Assembly: GCA_014360655.1 (NCBI GenBank)
Contig: JACIXC010000011.1
Location: 1 to 64,000 of the forward strand
Direction: 5' to 3'
Length of the DNA: 64,000 nt
From: Actinomycetota bacterium
GTDB taxonomy: Bacteria > Actinomycetota > Geothermincolia > Geothermincolales > RBG-13-55-18
The stretch's first letter is position 1, and each line of letters opens with the position of its first letter. The notes beneath the pieces were generated by a model. The model worked only from the letters and a program-made list of their open reading frames with translations. It was not told the origin of the DNA and did not search any database. This document shows positions 8,970 through 16,633 of the stretch, piece after piece. A program made the translations under genes and the position numbers.

Positions 8970-9581
8970 ATGCGTGCGAGCGAACGCCAGGGCGGCAAGG
9001 TCATAGTCTGCCTCCTTGTCCTCTTCCTGATGGCGACCTGGCTCGCTTTCATCCCGGGTTGCGGGGGGAAGAAGGAACAGGACGGGACCGTCGAGGATGC
9101 CGCTCTGGAGGAGACGCCGGGAGAGGGAGGCGAAGAGGTCGCGCCATCCTCCGGGGAGGGAGCGGAAGGGGAAGGCGTTGATGTCCCAGCGGATGAGGCC
9201 GCCGGGGAGGGGCAGGTCGGCGAGGGGGAGGTTTCCTACCAGGTATACCAGGAGGCGCCCAGCGAGGATGAGCTCGGGGCTCCCATCTACCCCGGGGCCG
9301 CTTACGTCCCCGAAAGCGGCGGCAGCGTCAGCGGTGTCGCCCCGGAGGGAGAGTTCACCACCGTTGGAGGGGAGTTCCGCACGCAGGACCCGTTCGGGTT
9401 GGTGCTCGCCTGGTACCGTGAAAGGCTGGGCGAGCCCCTTTTCCTCGAGGAAAGCCAGTCCACGGCCACCTGGAGCAGAAGGGAAGGCGGCAATATGGTG
9501 CTGGTGGGGCTGCGCGGGGAGGCGTCCGGGACCACCATCTCCATCTACAACCTGCAGGGAAGCGAGGAGTTGTTGCCCTGA
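8970..9581 (+). CDS. Lipoprotein of unknown function, second copy of the module
   Basis: The 203-residue protein starts at ATG 8970 after AAGGAGG. Residues 10-30 are hydrophobic and end in the lipobox IPGC with Cys31. A Glu/Gly-rich linker (about 36-90) precedes the shared module: PSEDELGAPIYPGAAY, GSVSGV, F-R-T-Q-D-P-F, WYRERLGEPLFL and a final beta-rich stretch. Similarity to the neighbouring gene indicates an old tandem duplication with a longer linker. Upstream in-frame starts at 8913 or 8943 exist but lack a matching signal peptide. Confidence 0.75.
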   Translation: MRASERQGGKVIVCLLVLFLMATWLAFIPGCGGKKEQDGTVEDAALEETPGEGGEEVAPSSGEGAEGEGVDVPADEAAGEGQVGEGEVSYQVYQEAPSEDELGAPIYPGAAYVPESGGSVSGVAPEGEFTTVGGEFRTQDPFGLVLAWYRERLGEPLFLEESQSTATWSRREGGNMVLVGLRGEASGTTISIYNLQGSEELLP

Positions 9582-9689
9582 GGCGAGGGCGCGGCGGGAA
9601 GGGCACGCCGCGGCGGCGACGCTCGCGCATATCCCATGGGAACCCCACTTTGCAGGACCTTCATCCTGCGACCACATCCACGGTCCGAG

Positions 9690-9719
9690 TTGACGCTGCG
9701 GGAAGAGCGATAATATAGT
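9690..9719 (+). promoter_or_regulatory. Candidate promoter in the gap before the acyl-CoA ligase gene
   Basis: TTGACG (9690-9695), an 18-base spacer and TATAGT (9714-9719); an alternative -10 is TAATAT at 9711-9716. It lies about 320 bases before the ligase start inside a gene-free stretch (9582-10039). Otherwise that stretch shows only an AT-rich patch at 9911-9940 and no clear ORF. Confidence 0.45.
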
Positions 9720-10039
9720 ATTGACGCGTCAGCCGGAAGTCGTTTCGTGTCGTGGCGCACGGATGGTATCGCGCATCCTCTCGTATTAAGGATCAGGAGC
9801 AGGGAGGGCTGTCGGCCGCGAGGCGATGCGAGCCGGCGATCCCCCGAACCTCGTGGCCCTACTGCAAGGGGAGCCCGGGGAGGTCGCGGTCCGTTGCTTG
9901 CTTGCAAGCGAACATAATCGTAGAATATGTATAAATATTGATGGAGGAGAGAGCGGCCGGAGGTGCGAAGGGCTCACCGATGCGGGTACTAAGGCCGTTC
10001 GGTGAAGCCGCTTGAGAAAAGAAGGAGGGGGTTGCGCTC

Positions 10040-11881
10040 ATGGAATACCCGTGGTTCAAGGAATACGACCTCTGCGGCATACCGCACACGCTGGAACCCT
10101 ACCCGAACATCCCCACGCACGGCTTCCTGGACCAGGCGGCGGTGGAGCATCCCAAGATGGGCTGCGTGCAGCTCGGCCTGGAGATGACCTACGCGGAGGT
10201 CAAGGAACACGCCGATCGCCTGGCCAACGCGCTGGCCGACATGGGCGTGGGCAAAGGGGAACGGGTTATCACCCTCCTGCCGTCATCCATCCAGTTCGTG
10301 GTGGCGGACGCCGCCATCTCCAAGGCCGGCGCGGTGCACGTGCCCTGCAGCTTCCTGGAGGCGCGCGACACCCTGGCCCACAAGTGTCAGGAGAGTTCCC
10401 CGCGCGCCGTCATCTGCCTGGAGGAGCATCTGGCGATGGCGGAATACCTCAAGGAGTTCATGTCCGCGCCGAACATCATCATCACCAAGCTGGATGATTA
10501 TTCCAGCTCAACGTCGCCGCGCGGCGCCCTGCCGGACGTCATGTGGATGAGCGAGTTGATAGAGCAGGCCAGGCCACAGCCTCCCCGCGTGGACATCGAT
10601 CCCGCCCGCGACCTGGAGACCCTTCTCTTCACCGGCGGGACCACCGGCCTTCCCAAGGGGTGCATGCTCACCCATCGCAACATCGTGGCCAACGTGCTGC
10701 AGAACATCGCCGTCTTCGGGCCGGTCACCAAGGTTCTCAAGGGGAATATCAACGTGATCATGGGACTGCCCTTCTTCCACAGCTACGGGCACTGCATCAT
10801 GCACACCATGATCGGAGGCATGGGGGCCAACATGCTCATCGTCCCCGACCCGCGGGACGTGAAGGCCATGCTGGAGATCATGCGCAAGTACAACCCGGTG
10901 CTGCAGTTCGGGGTCCCAACCCAGTTCATGAAGATGCTCGAGGAGGACATCAAGTCCGCGAGGGTCATCGGCATCTCGGGATCGGCCGCCCTGCCGCCGA
11001 ACGTGCAGGAGAAGTTCGAGGAGTCCAGCGGCGGGGGGTATGTGTCCGAGGGTTACGGCCTCTCCGAGCTCTCCCCGGTGACCCACTTCAACGTCTCCAC
11101 CAACGTGCGCGTCATGGGGGGGCGCAAGGGCGTGAAGATACTCAACGTCGTCCTCTTCAACCCGGTGAGCATCGCCCTGACCAGGGCCCAGGCCAAGCTC
11201 CTCGGCCCCAAGGGCTTCGGGAAGATGTTCACGGGCATCATCAGCCTGCTGGCCAAGAGGTCCCGCAAGTCCGAGAAAACCCGCGTGGTGGAGAGGCGGG
11301 CCACCATCGGCATACCCCTGCCGGACACAGTGGTCAAGGTGGTGGAGGTGGACAGCGGCCGCCCGCTCACCTTCGAGGAACTCTACCGCGAGGGAAAGGT
11401 GGGCGAGATGCTCCTGAGCGGCCCGCAGCGCATGCTGGGCTACTGGCCGGAGCCGGGAAAGGGGCTGGACGAGGAGGGATTCGTCCACACCGGCGACGTG
11501 GTGAAGATGGACGAGAACGGGTACTTCGCCATCGTGGACCGCACCAAGGACATGGTCATCGTCTCAGGTTACAAGGTCTACACGCGGGAGGTGGACGACA
11601 TCCTCTACGACCATCCGGCCACCGAGATGGCGGCGACCATAGGGGTGCCCGACCCGGAGAGGGAGGGCAGCGAGCGCGTGTGGGTCTTCGTCAAGCTGAA
11701 GGAGGAATACAAGGGAAAGGTCAGCGAGGAGGACTACATCGACTACCTCAAGGAGAAGGTGGCGAAGTACGCCGTGCCGCGTGAGGTGGTCTTCGTGGAC
11801 GAGATGCCGCTCACCGAGGTCTTCAAGGTCAACAAGAAGGCCCTGCGCGAGATGCAGCTTCAGAAGATGCAGATGGAATAG
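10040..11881 (+). CDS. AMP-forming acyl-CoA ligase (long-chain fatty-acid-CoA ligase type)
   Basis: ANL-superfamily enzymes activate a carboxylic acid with ATP and form a CoA thioester. The 613-residue product shows the phosphate-binding loop LLFTGGTTGLPKG (about 194-206), the A5-type motif EGYGLSELSPVTH (about 335), HTGDVVKMDENG (about 482) and DRTKDMVIVSGYKVY, plus a C-terminal Lys in EVFKVNKKALRE (about 594-605). An insertion of about 50 residues follows the YGLSE region. The substrate cannot be read from sequence. It has its own terminator at 11902-11930. Confidence 0.88.
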   Translation: MEYPWFKEYDLCGIPHTLEPYPNIPTHGFLDQAAVEHPKMGCVQLGLEMTYAEVKEHADRLANALADMGVGKGERVITLLPSSIQFVVADAAISKAGAVHVPCSFLEARDTLAHKCQESSPRAVICLEEHLAMAEYLKEFMSAPNIIITKLDDYSSSTSPRGALPDVMWMSELIEQARPQPPRVDIDPARDLETLLFTGGTTGLPKGCMLTHRNIVANVLQNIAVFGPVTKVLKGNINVIMGLPFFHSYGHCIMHTMIGGMGANMLIVPDPRDVKAMLEIMRKYNPVLQFGVPTQFMKMLEEDIKSARVIGISGSAALPPNVQEKFEESSGGGYVSEGYGLSELSPVTHFNVSTNVRVMGGRKGVKILNVVLFNPVSIALTRAQAKLLGPKGFGKMFTGIISLLAKRSRKSEKTRVVERRATIGIPLPDTVVKVVEVDSGRPLTFEELYREGKVGEMLLSGPQRMLGYWPEPGKGLDEEGFVHTGDVVKMDENGYFAIVDRTKDMVIVSGYKVYTREVDDILYDHPATEMAATIGVPDPEREGSERVWVFVKLKEEYKGKVSEEDYIDYLKEKVAKYAVPREVVFVDEMPLTEVFKVNKKALREMQLQKMQME

Positions 11882-11901
11882 CCGGGCTTCAGGCAGCATG
11901 G

Positions 11902-11930
11902 GGCGGCGCGCACCCGGCGCGCCGCCTTTT
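11902..11930 (+). terminator. Terminator between convergent genes
   Basis: A perfect 10-bp stem, GGCGGCGCGC (11902-11911) and GCGCGCCGCC (11917-11926), with a 5-base loop and TTTT. It can end transcription of the ligase gene. On the other strand it lacks a U-run, so it may be one-directional. Confidence 0.75.
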
Positions 11931-12063
11931 CGTACGCGGGCGCCGTGGTCGGGGACAGCGGGAAGGGAAGGGAACGCGGGGCGTATGGAGGCGGAACAGG
12001 GCGAAAGATGTAGGGGAAGCGGGCAGGGATGGGGCTGGGGAGGAAAAGGCGGGAGGGGCTCCC

Positions 12064-12822
12064 TCAGTCGAGGAACCCGCTCTCCAGCACGCAGCGCCGC
12101 ACCGCCAGCAGGGCCGGGCAGGAGGGGATTTCCAGGAAGTCGGCGCCCCGGGCGTCGTGGTCTTTCACCGTGTCGTCCTCCGGGACATACCCCAGGAAGG
12201 GCAGGTCGCTGGAGGAGAGCAGGCGGGCGGCCTCCTCCTCGTCGCCGACGCGGTTGAGGAGCAGTCCCAGCTTGCGGTAGGCGACCGCCTGCGCGGCCAC
12301 CTCGCGTATGGATTCCGCCACGCGCAGGCCCTTTACGGTGACGTCGCTGACCAGGAGGAGATGGCTCACCGAGCGCATGACGCGGCGGTTCACCTGCTCC
12401 ACACCCGCCTCCGCGTCGATGAGGGTGAGGTGAAAATGGGAGGAGAGGGTCTCGATGGCCTCGCGCAGCAGGGTGTTCAGCTGGCAGTAGCAGCCCTCCT
12501 CCTCCGGCCTTCCCACCGAGAGGAAGGCGAGGTTCCCGTCCTCCTCCACTATCTCCATCATCTTGTAGTCGATGGAGGCCGCAAGGTCGACGCTGTCGGT
12601 GGCGCGTTCGCGCACCGCGTCGATGAGCTCGCTGCGCATATCGTTCACGGTGAGGCGCGGGAAGCGGCGCAGGGCCATGCCCAGCCCCACGGCGGGGTCG
12701 GCGTCCACCACCAGGTACCTGTGGCGCTCGTCCGCGCGCAGTTCGCGCGCGAGGAGCGCGGAGACGGTGGTCTTTCCCACCCCTCCCTTGCCGCACACGG
12801 CAAGGACCCGTTTACCGCTCAC
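12064..12822 (-). CDS. CooC-like P-loop ATPase (nickel-enzyme maturation type)
   Basis: CooC/AcsF proteins are MinD-type ATPases that help insert nickel into CO dehydrogenase or acetyl-CoA synthase. This 252-residue protein has the deviant Walker A GKGGVGKTT (11-19), DADP at about 40-43, and a Cys-x-Cys pair (C111, C113), the position where CooC dimers bind metal. LIDAEAGVEQVNRR is also typical of this group. GTG 12822 overlaps the stop of the AcsB-like gene (GTGA), so it is the last gene of a six-gene operon. The client enzyme is inferred, not shown. Confidence 0.82.
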   Translation of the reverse strand: MSGKRVLAVCGKGGVGKTTVSALLARELRADERHRYLVVDADPAVGLGMALRRFPRLTVNDMRSELIDAVRERATDSVDLAASIDYKMMEIVEEDGNLAFLSVGRPEEEGCYCQLNTLLREAIETLSSHFHLTLIDAEAGVEQVNRRVMRSVSHLLLVSDVTVKGLRVAESIREVAAQAVAYRKLGLLLNRVGDEEEAARLLSSSDLPFLGYVPEDDTVKDHDARGADFLEIPSCPALLAVRRCVLESGFLD

Positions 12823-13550
12823 CTGCCGCCCCCCTCGCCGCCGCGCTCCGCCTGCAGGCGGTCACGGATGCGGCGCAGCTCCACCACGCTGTCGCAGACC
12901 TCCACGTATTCGCAGGTATCGCAGTCGAAGTTCATCTCCTCGTACATCTTGATGAGGGCCTGCACGATGTCCATGACCATGTCGGCCGCCGCCGACAGCC
13001 CCTCGATGTCCTCCCGGGATGACGTCACCAGGAGCACCTCCGCGCCGCTCACGTAGGGCAGCGCCTTGAGGGCGCGGATGAGGGCGCTTCCCAGAATCCG
13101 CGCGTTGAAACCCCGGGCCAGGGCCTCCTTGCTCACCCGGCACCATATGCTCTGCCGTCCCGGGAAGATGCGGGTCATGAAGCCGCGCAGGCCAAGGTTA
13201 TAGGTCGCGTCGCGCAGCTCGCGGTAGCACTCGTACTCGTCGCGGAAGTCGCCCTCCACCATGACCACCTGCGCGAAAGGGACGGCGCGCGCCCGCAGCG
13301 CGGGGAAGTCGGGGCCCACCAGGGTGATGCGCCCGTCGACCACCCCCTGCTCGTCGTCCCAGAGGAGGAGGGAGCGGGAGGCCGTGCCCGGGTTGCCGAG
13401 CTCCAGCCCGGTGTCCTCGCTCAGGATCACCTGGGGGGAGGAGGCCAGGGGAAGCGCGGGGGTGTAGCGGTATTCCACGGCCTGCCCCATGGAATATTTT
13501 TCCTCGAGAAAGCGGCGTATCCCCTGCAGGGGTTCTGCGAAGAGTCCCAC
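12819..13550 (-). CDS. Short AcsB/CdhC-like protein (acetyl-CoA synthase beta-subunit homologue)
   Basis: The 243-residue product resembles the central part of the acetyl-CoA synthase/decarbonylase beta subunit. It has ITLVGPDFPAL (about 75-85), GFMTRIFPGRQSIWCRVSK (about 123-141), an aligned helix-strand run and a C-terminal Cys cluster C210-x2-C213-x5-C219, where the family begins its A-cluster cysteines. Real AcsB/CdhC proteins are two to three times longer, so most of the catalytic protein is missing. GTG 13550 with GGAG upstream is preferred over TTG 13568. Placement beside a CooC-like gene suggests nickel or Fe-S handling. Confidence 0.65.
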   Translation of the reverse strand: MGLFAEPLQGIRRFLEEKYSMGQAVEYRYTPALPLASSPQVILSEDTGLELGNPGTASRSLLLWDDEQGVVDGRITLVGPDFPALRARAVPFAQVVMVEGDFRDEYECYRELRDATYNLGLRGFMTRIFPGRQSIWCRVSKEALARGFNARILGSALIRALKALPYVSGAEVLLVTSSREDIEGLSAAADMVMDIVQALIKMYEEMNFDCDTCEYVEVCDSVVELRRIRDRLQAERGGEGGGR

Positions 13551-13551
13551 T

Positions 13552-14322
13552 TCACTCCGTTTCCGCAAGCAGGGCGGCGCCCACCGCCGCCGCCAGGCGC
13601 GTGTCCAGCGGGAAGGGTTGGTACTCGCCTTCCATGCGCTCGCGCACCAGGTCCACCACCGTCCTCACCCTGGCCACGCCGCCGGTGAAGGTGTAACGGT
13701 TCCCCATGCCGAAGCGGCGGGCCTGGGAGGTGACTATGCGCGCCACGGCGTCGCACAACCCGGCCACGATGTCCTGCGGCGACTCGCCGTTGTTGACGTG
13801 CGTTATGACCTCGCTCTCGACGAAGACCCCGCACTGGGAACTTATGGAAACACGTTTCGCGGCGCGCGAAGCCTCCTCGTCTATGCGCTCCACCGGGACA
13901 CCCACCGCGGCCGCCATCACCTCCAGGAACCGCCCGGACCCCGAGGCGCACTTGTCGTTGCGCATGAAGTCGACGACCTCGCCGTCCGCGTTGAGGAGCA
14001 GGGAGGTGATGCTCTGGCCCCCGATGTCCACCACCAGTTCCACGTCGGGAAGGAAGCAGCGGGCGGCCCAGCCGATGCAGGCGATCTCGTCCTCCAGGAA
14101 ATCGGCGTCCTGCAGGAGTTCCGCGCCGCTCCCCGTGCCCACGATGCCGTCCAGGTTGAAGCGGCTGACGCCCGCCTCGCGACATACCTCCTCGATGAGG
14201 TTTTCTATCTCGTCGGCGATGTTGCCCGTGGTCTCCACGATCCTGTAGGCCAGGAGGTTTTCGCCGTCCATGACGACGGCCTTGGAGAAGAGGCTCCCGA
14301 TGTCGCAGCCCAGCGTCTTCAT
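13552..14322 (-). CDS. Acyl-CoA dehydratase/reductase activator ATPase (BcrD/HgdC family), copy 2
   Basis: ASKHA-fold activators couple ATP hydrolysis to one-electron transfer from a bridging [4Fe-4S] cluster to an HgdB-type reductase. The 256 residues carry CDIGSLFSKAV (6-16), VGTGSG, DIGGQSIT (99-106), NDKCASGSGRF with C125 and SSQCGVFVESEV with C164, the two cluster ligands contributed by each subunit. A Gln-Ser pair replaces the Gln-Asp seen in copy 1. ATG overlaps the stop of copy 1 by 4 bases. Confidence 0.88.
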   Translation of the reverse strand: MKTLGCDIGSLFSKAVVMDGENLLAYRIVETTGNIADEIENLIEEVCREAGVSRFNLDGIVGTGSGAELLQDADFLEDEIACIGWAARCFLPDVELVVDIGGQSITSLLLNADGEVVDFMRNDKCASGSGRFLEVMAAAVGVPVERIDEEASRAAKRVSISSQCGVFVESEVITHVNNGESPQDIVAGLCDAVARIVTSQARRFGMGNRYTFTGGVARVRTVVDLVRERMEGEYQPFPLDTRLAAAVGAALLAETE

Positions 14323-15110
14323 CTCTCCCCTCCCATCTTGCGCGCGAGCACGGCCGCCCCCAGGGCGCCCACGATCTGCGGGTCCACCGGGCAGGGCACC
14401 ATCCTTACCCCCAGGATGCGCTCCAGTTCCGACTTCACGGCGCCGTTCTTGGCCACGCCCCCGGACATGGTCACCTCCGGCTCCACGCCCACGCGGCGGG
14501 CCAGCGCCGCGACCCTCTCCGCCATTGCCCGGTTGACGCTGGCGGCGATATCCGCCTTGTCCGTGCCGCGCTGCAGGTAGTGGAGGACCTCCGTCTCGCA
14601 GAAGATGCTGCAGCGGCTGGAGAGCCCCACCGGGTTGCGTGCCTTGAGGGAAAGGGTCCCCAGTTCATCCAGGGTGATGCCCAGGGTGCGGCACATGACC
14701 TCGAGGAAACGCCCGGTGCCGGCCGCGCACTTGTCGTTCATCACGAAGTCCTTGAGCTCGCCCGAGGCGTCCATGCGGATGACCTTGGCGTCCTGGCCCC
14801 CGATGTCGATGATGGTGCGCACCCCCGGCAGGAGCCACACGGCGCCCACGCCGTGGCAGGAGATCTCGCTCACGTTGGCGTGGGCGAGCCCCTTTGCCTG
14901 TACCTGTTCCCTGCCGTAGCCCGTGCTCACGATGTAGGAGATGTCCTGGTGCCGCAGCCCCAGCTCGGATAGGAGCATGCCCAGGACGGTCTCCGCCGAC
15001 TCCACCGGGTTCGGCCTCACCCCGATGCTCTTGCTCCCGGTTATCCTGCCGTTCTCCACCACCACCGCCTGGGCGGTCAGGGAGCCGACGTCTATGCCTC
15101 CGAACCTCAT
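14319..15110 (-). CDS. Acyl-CoA dehydratase/reductase activator ATPase (BcrA/HgdC family), copy 1
   Basis: Second member of the activator pair, 263 residues. Motifs are GIDVGSLTAQAVV, STGYGREQV (62-70), DIGGQDAKVI (102-111), NDKCAAGTGRFLE with C128, and SSRCSIFCETEV with C167 and an extra C171. GGVAKN near the C-terminus completes the nucleotide site. The two copies are clearly diverged, so they probably form a heterodimer, as BcrA and BcrD do in class I benzoyl-CoA reductase. GAGGTGAGGG precedes the ATG. A 104-base gap separates it from the upstream subunit gene. Confidence 0.9.
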   Translation of the reverse strand: MRFGGIDVGSLTAQAVVVENGRITGSKSIGVRPNPVESAETVLGMLLSELGLRHQDISYIVSTGYGREQVQAKGLAHANVSEISCHGVGAVWLLPGVRTIIDIGGQDAKVIRMDASGELKDFVMNDKCAAGTGRFLEVMCRTLGITLDELGTLSLKARNPVGLSSRCSIFCETEVLHYLQRGTDKADIAASVNRAMAERVAALARRVGVEPEVTMSGGVAKNGAVKSELERILGVRMVPCPVDPQIVGALGAAVLARKMGGER

Positions 15111-15214
15111 CCCTCACCTCCGATGGCCTTGCTCTCGCCGAAAGCTCCCCCCTACATTTTATCGTCACGCGGAACGGCGTGTCATGAGGGCGTACGGCGC
15201 GAAGAAGCGCACCT

Positions 15215-16633
15215 TCACGGCCTTTCCCTCGCGCGCCTGCGCCGCGTGACCACGTTGTCCACGAAGGAGGATATCTCCTCCTGCAGCACGCTTGTGGGCG
15301 TCATCCGCCGTATCCAGGAGTCCCCCTGCAGGCACAGCACGGGAGCGCCCGTGCGCCGGGTTATCTCCTTGCGCACCTGGTTGACGATGCTCCAGGTCTG
15401 CTTGCAGGCGTGGTGTCCCGAGTAGATGGCGCAGTTGGCGTTGAGGTCGCGGATGAAATGGGACATGTCCTCTATCCAGGAGAGGGACATGGAGTCCGCG
15501 CCCATCTGCCTGGTCATGGGATATTCGAACGAGGCCTCCGCCAGCCCGGCGAGCATGCTCTCCTTGCTTGTTGTATCCACGTGGCGTGGCTGGCAGAGGG
15601 AGAGGATGTCGTTGAGGTAGGTGATGCCGCGTTCCTCCATCCAGTTGAAGAAGCCGAGGAAGTCGAAGTAATACCCGATGTAAAGCCACATGCAGCGTGC
15701 CACTTCCTCCGGTGCCGGGTATGCCCCCTCCTCGCGGCGGCGGCGTGACAGCTCCACCATGGAGCGCATCATCTCCGCCGCCTGCGGCCTTCCCCAGCGC
15801 GTGAAGCGGGTGCCGTAGGTGAAAATGGAGAAGATGTTGGGCACGGGACAGGGGGAGAACTTCTTGAGGTCGTAGAGCTCGTAGTAGAGGTCGCTGGCGC
15901 GGTTGGCCTCCTCGAGCACCTCGCGCATGCGCCCCTCGTCCAGCTCCTCGCCGATCATCTCCTCCAGGCGGCGCATGAAGGCCATGAAGTAGCGGCGGTG
16001 CAGCTCCCTTCCCCGGGAGGTGGCCTCGGTGGGCTTTTCCAGGATGACCTGGGGGATGCCCATGTGGAGGGAGACGAACTCGTGGATCTTGGAGTTGGCG
16101 TCGCAGGCGCCGGGCGCGGACTGCACGATGATGTCCGGCTCGAAGTCGCGCCCGGTGAGGATGGACCCCAGCTCTATGGTGGAGGAGGAGCAGAGGTAAT
16201 CGGGGATCCCCAGGCCCATGGCATAGTCCCAGTACCTCTCGCCCTGGCCCTCCAGCACGGAGACCCCCAGGGTGGTCATGACCTCGCTGGTGAGGGGGAT
16301 GGCGTTGCGGAACAGGTAGATTATCTCGGGAGGGAAGTTGAAGGGCACCAGGACCACCTTGCGCCCCTCGGACTTCGCCCGCCGCACCTCCTGTACCCAT
16401 TCCCCGATCATCGCGATGAAGTCCAGGCTCACGTCGCGGAAGCGCGGGCAGAGGAGGGCGCGCATGGAGCGGGAAGTGTCCGGGGGCAGCACCCTGAGCA
16501 GCCCCTCCACCTCCTCGTCCGACATGCCGCGGGGAAGCTGCATGGCCACCTCCACGAGGCTCTCCACCCGTTCGAAGAGCCCTTCCGCTCCCCTCCGTGA
16601 CGTCGTGGGACCACCCTTGGCCATCTCTCTCAT
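15215..16633 (-). CDS. HgdB/BcrB-like 2-hydroxyacyl-CoA dehydratase family subunit (large)
   Basis: COG1775-type proteins hold a [4Fe-4S] or double-cubane cluster and receive electrons from the activator. The 472-residue product shows KVVLVPFNFPPEI (about 92-104), Cys148 in DYLCSSSTIEL, Cys177 in SAPGACDANS and two more Cys in NCAIYSGHHACKQTW (about 400-410), the spacing expected for cluster ligands. ATG 16633 overlaps the stop of the preceding subunit (ATGA), and GGAGAGG lies upstream. The substrate is unknown. Size matches BcrB/HgdB-type subunits. Confidence 0.85.
   Translation of the reverse strand: MREMAKGGPTTSRRGAEGLFERVESLVEVAMQLPRGMSDEEVEGLLRVLPPDTSRSMRALLCPRFRDVSLDFIAMIGEWVQEVRRAKSEGRKVVLVPFNFPPEIIYLFRNAIPLTSEVMTTLGVSVLEGQGERYWDYAMGLGIPDYLCSSSTIELGSILTGRDFEPDIIVQSAPGACDANSKIHEFVSLHMGIPQVILEKPTEATSRGRELHRRYFMAFMRRLEEMIGEELDEGRMREVLEEANRASDLYYELYDLKKFSPCPVPNIFSIFTYGTRFTRWGRPQAAEMMRSMVELSRRRREEGAYPAPEEVARCMWLYIGYYFDFLGFFNWMEERGITYLNDILSLCQPRHVDTTSKESMLAGLAEASFEYPMTRQMGADSMSLSWIEDMSHFIRDLNANCAIYSGHHACKQTWSIVNQVRKEITRRTGAPVLCLQGDSWIRRMTPTSVLQEEISSFVDNVVTRRRRARERP

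Noticed and set aside
9722-9760. A second TTGACG (9721-9726) as another promoter
   Set aside because: No -10-like sequence at 16-18 bases downstream.
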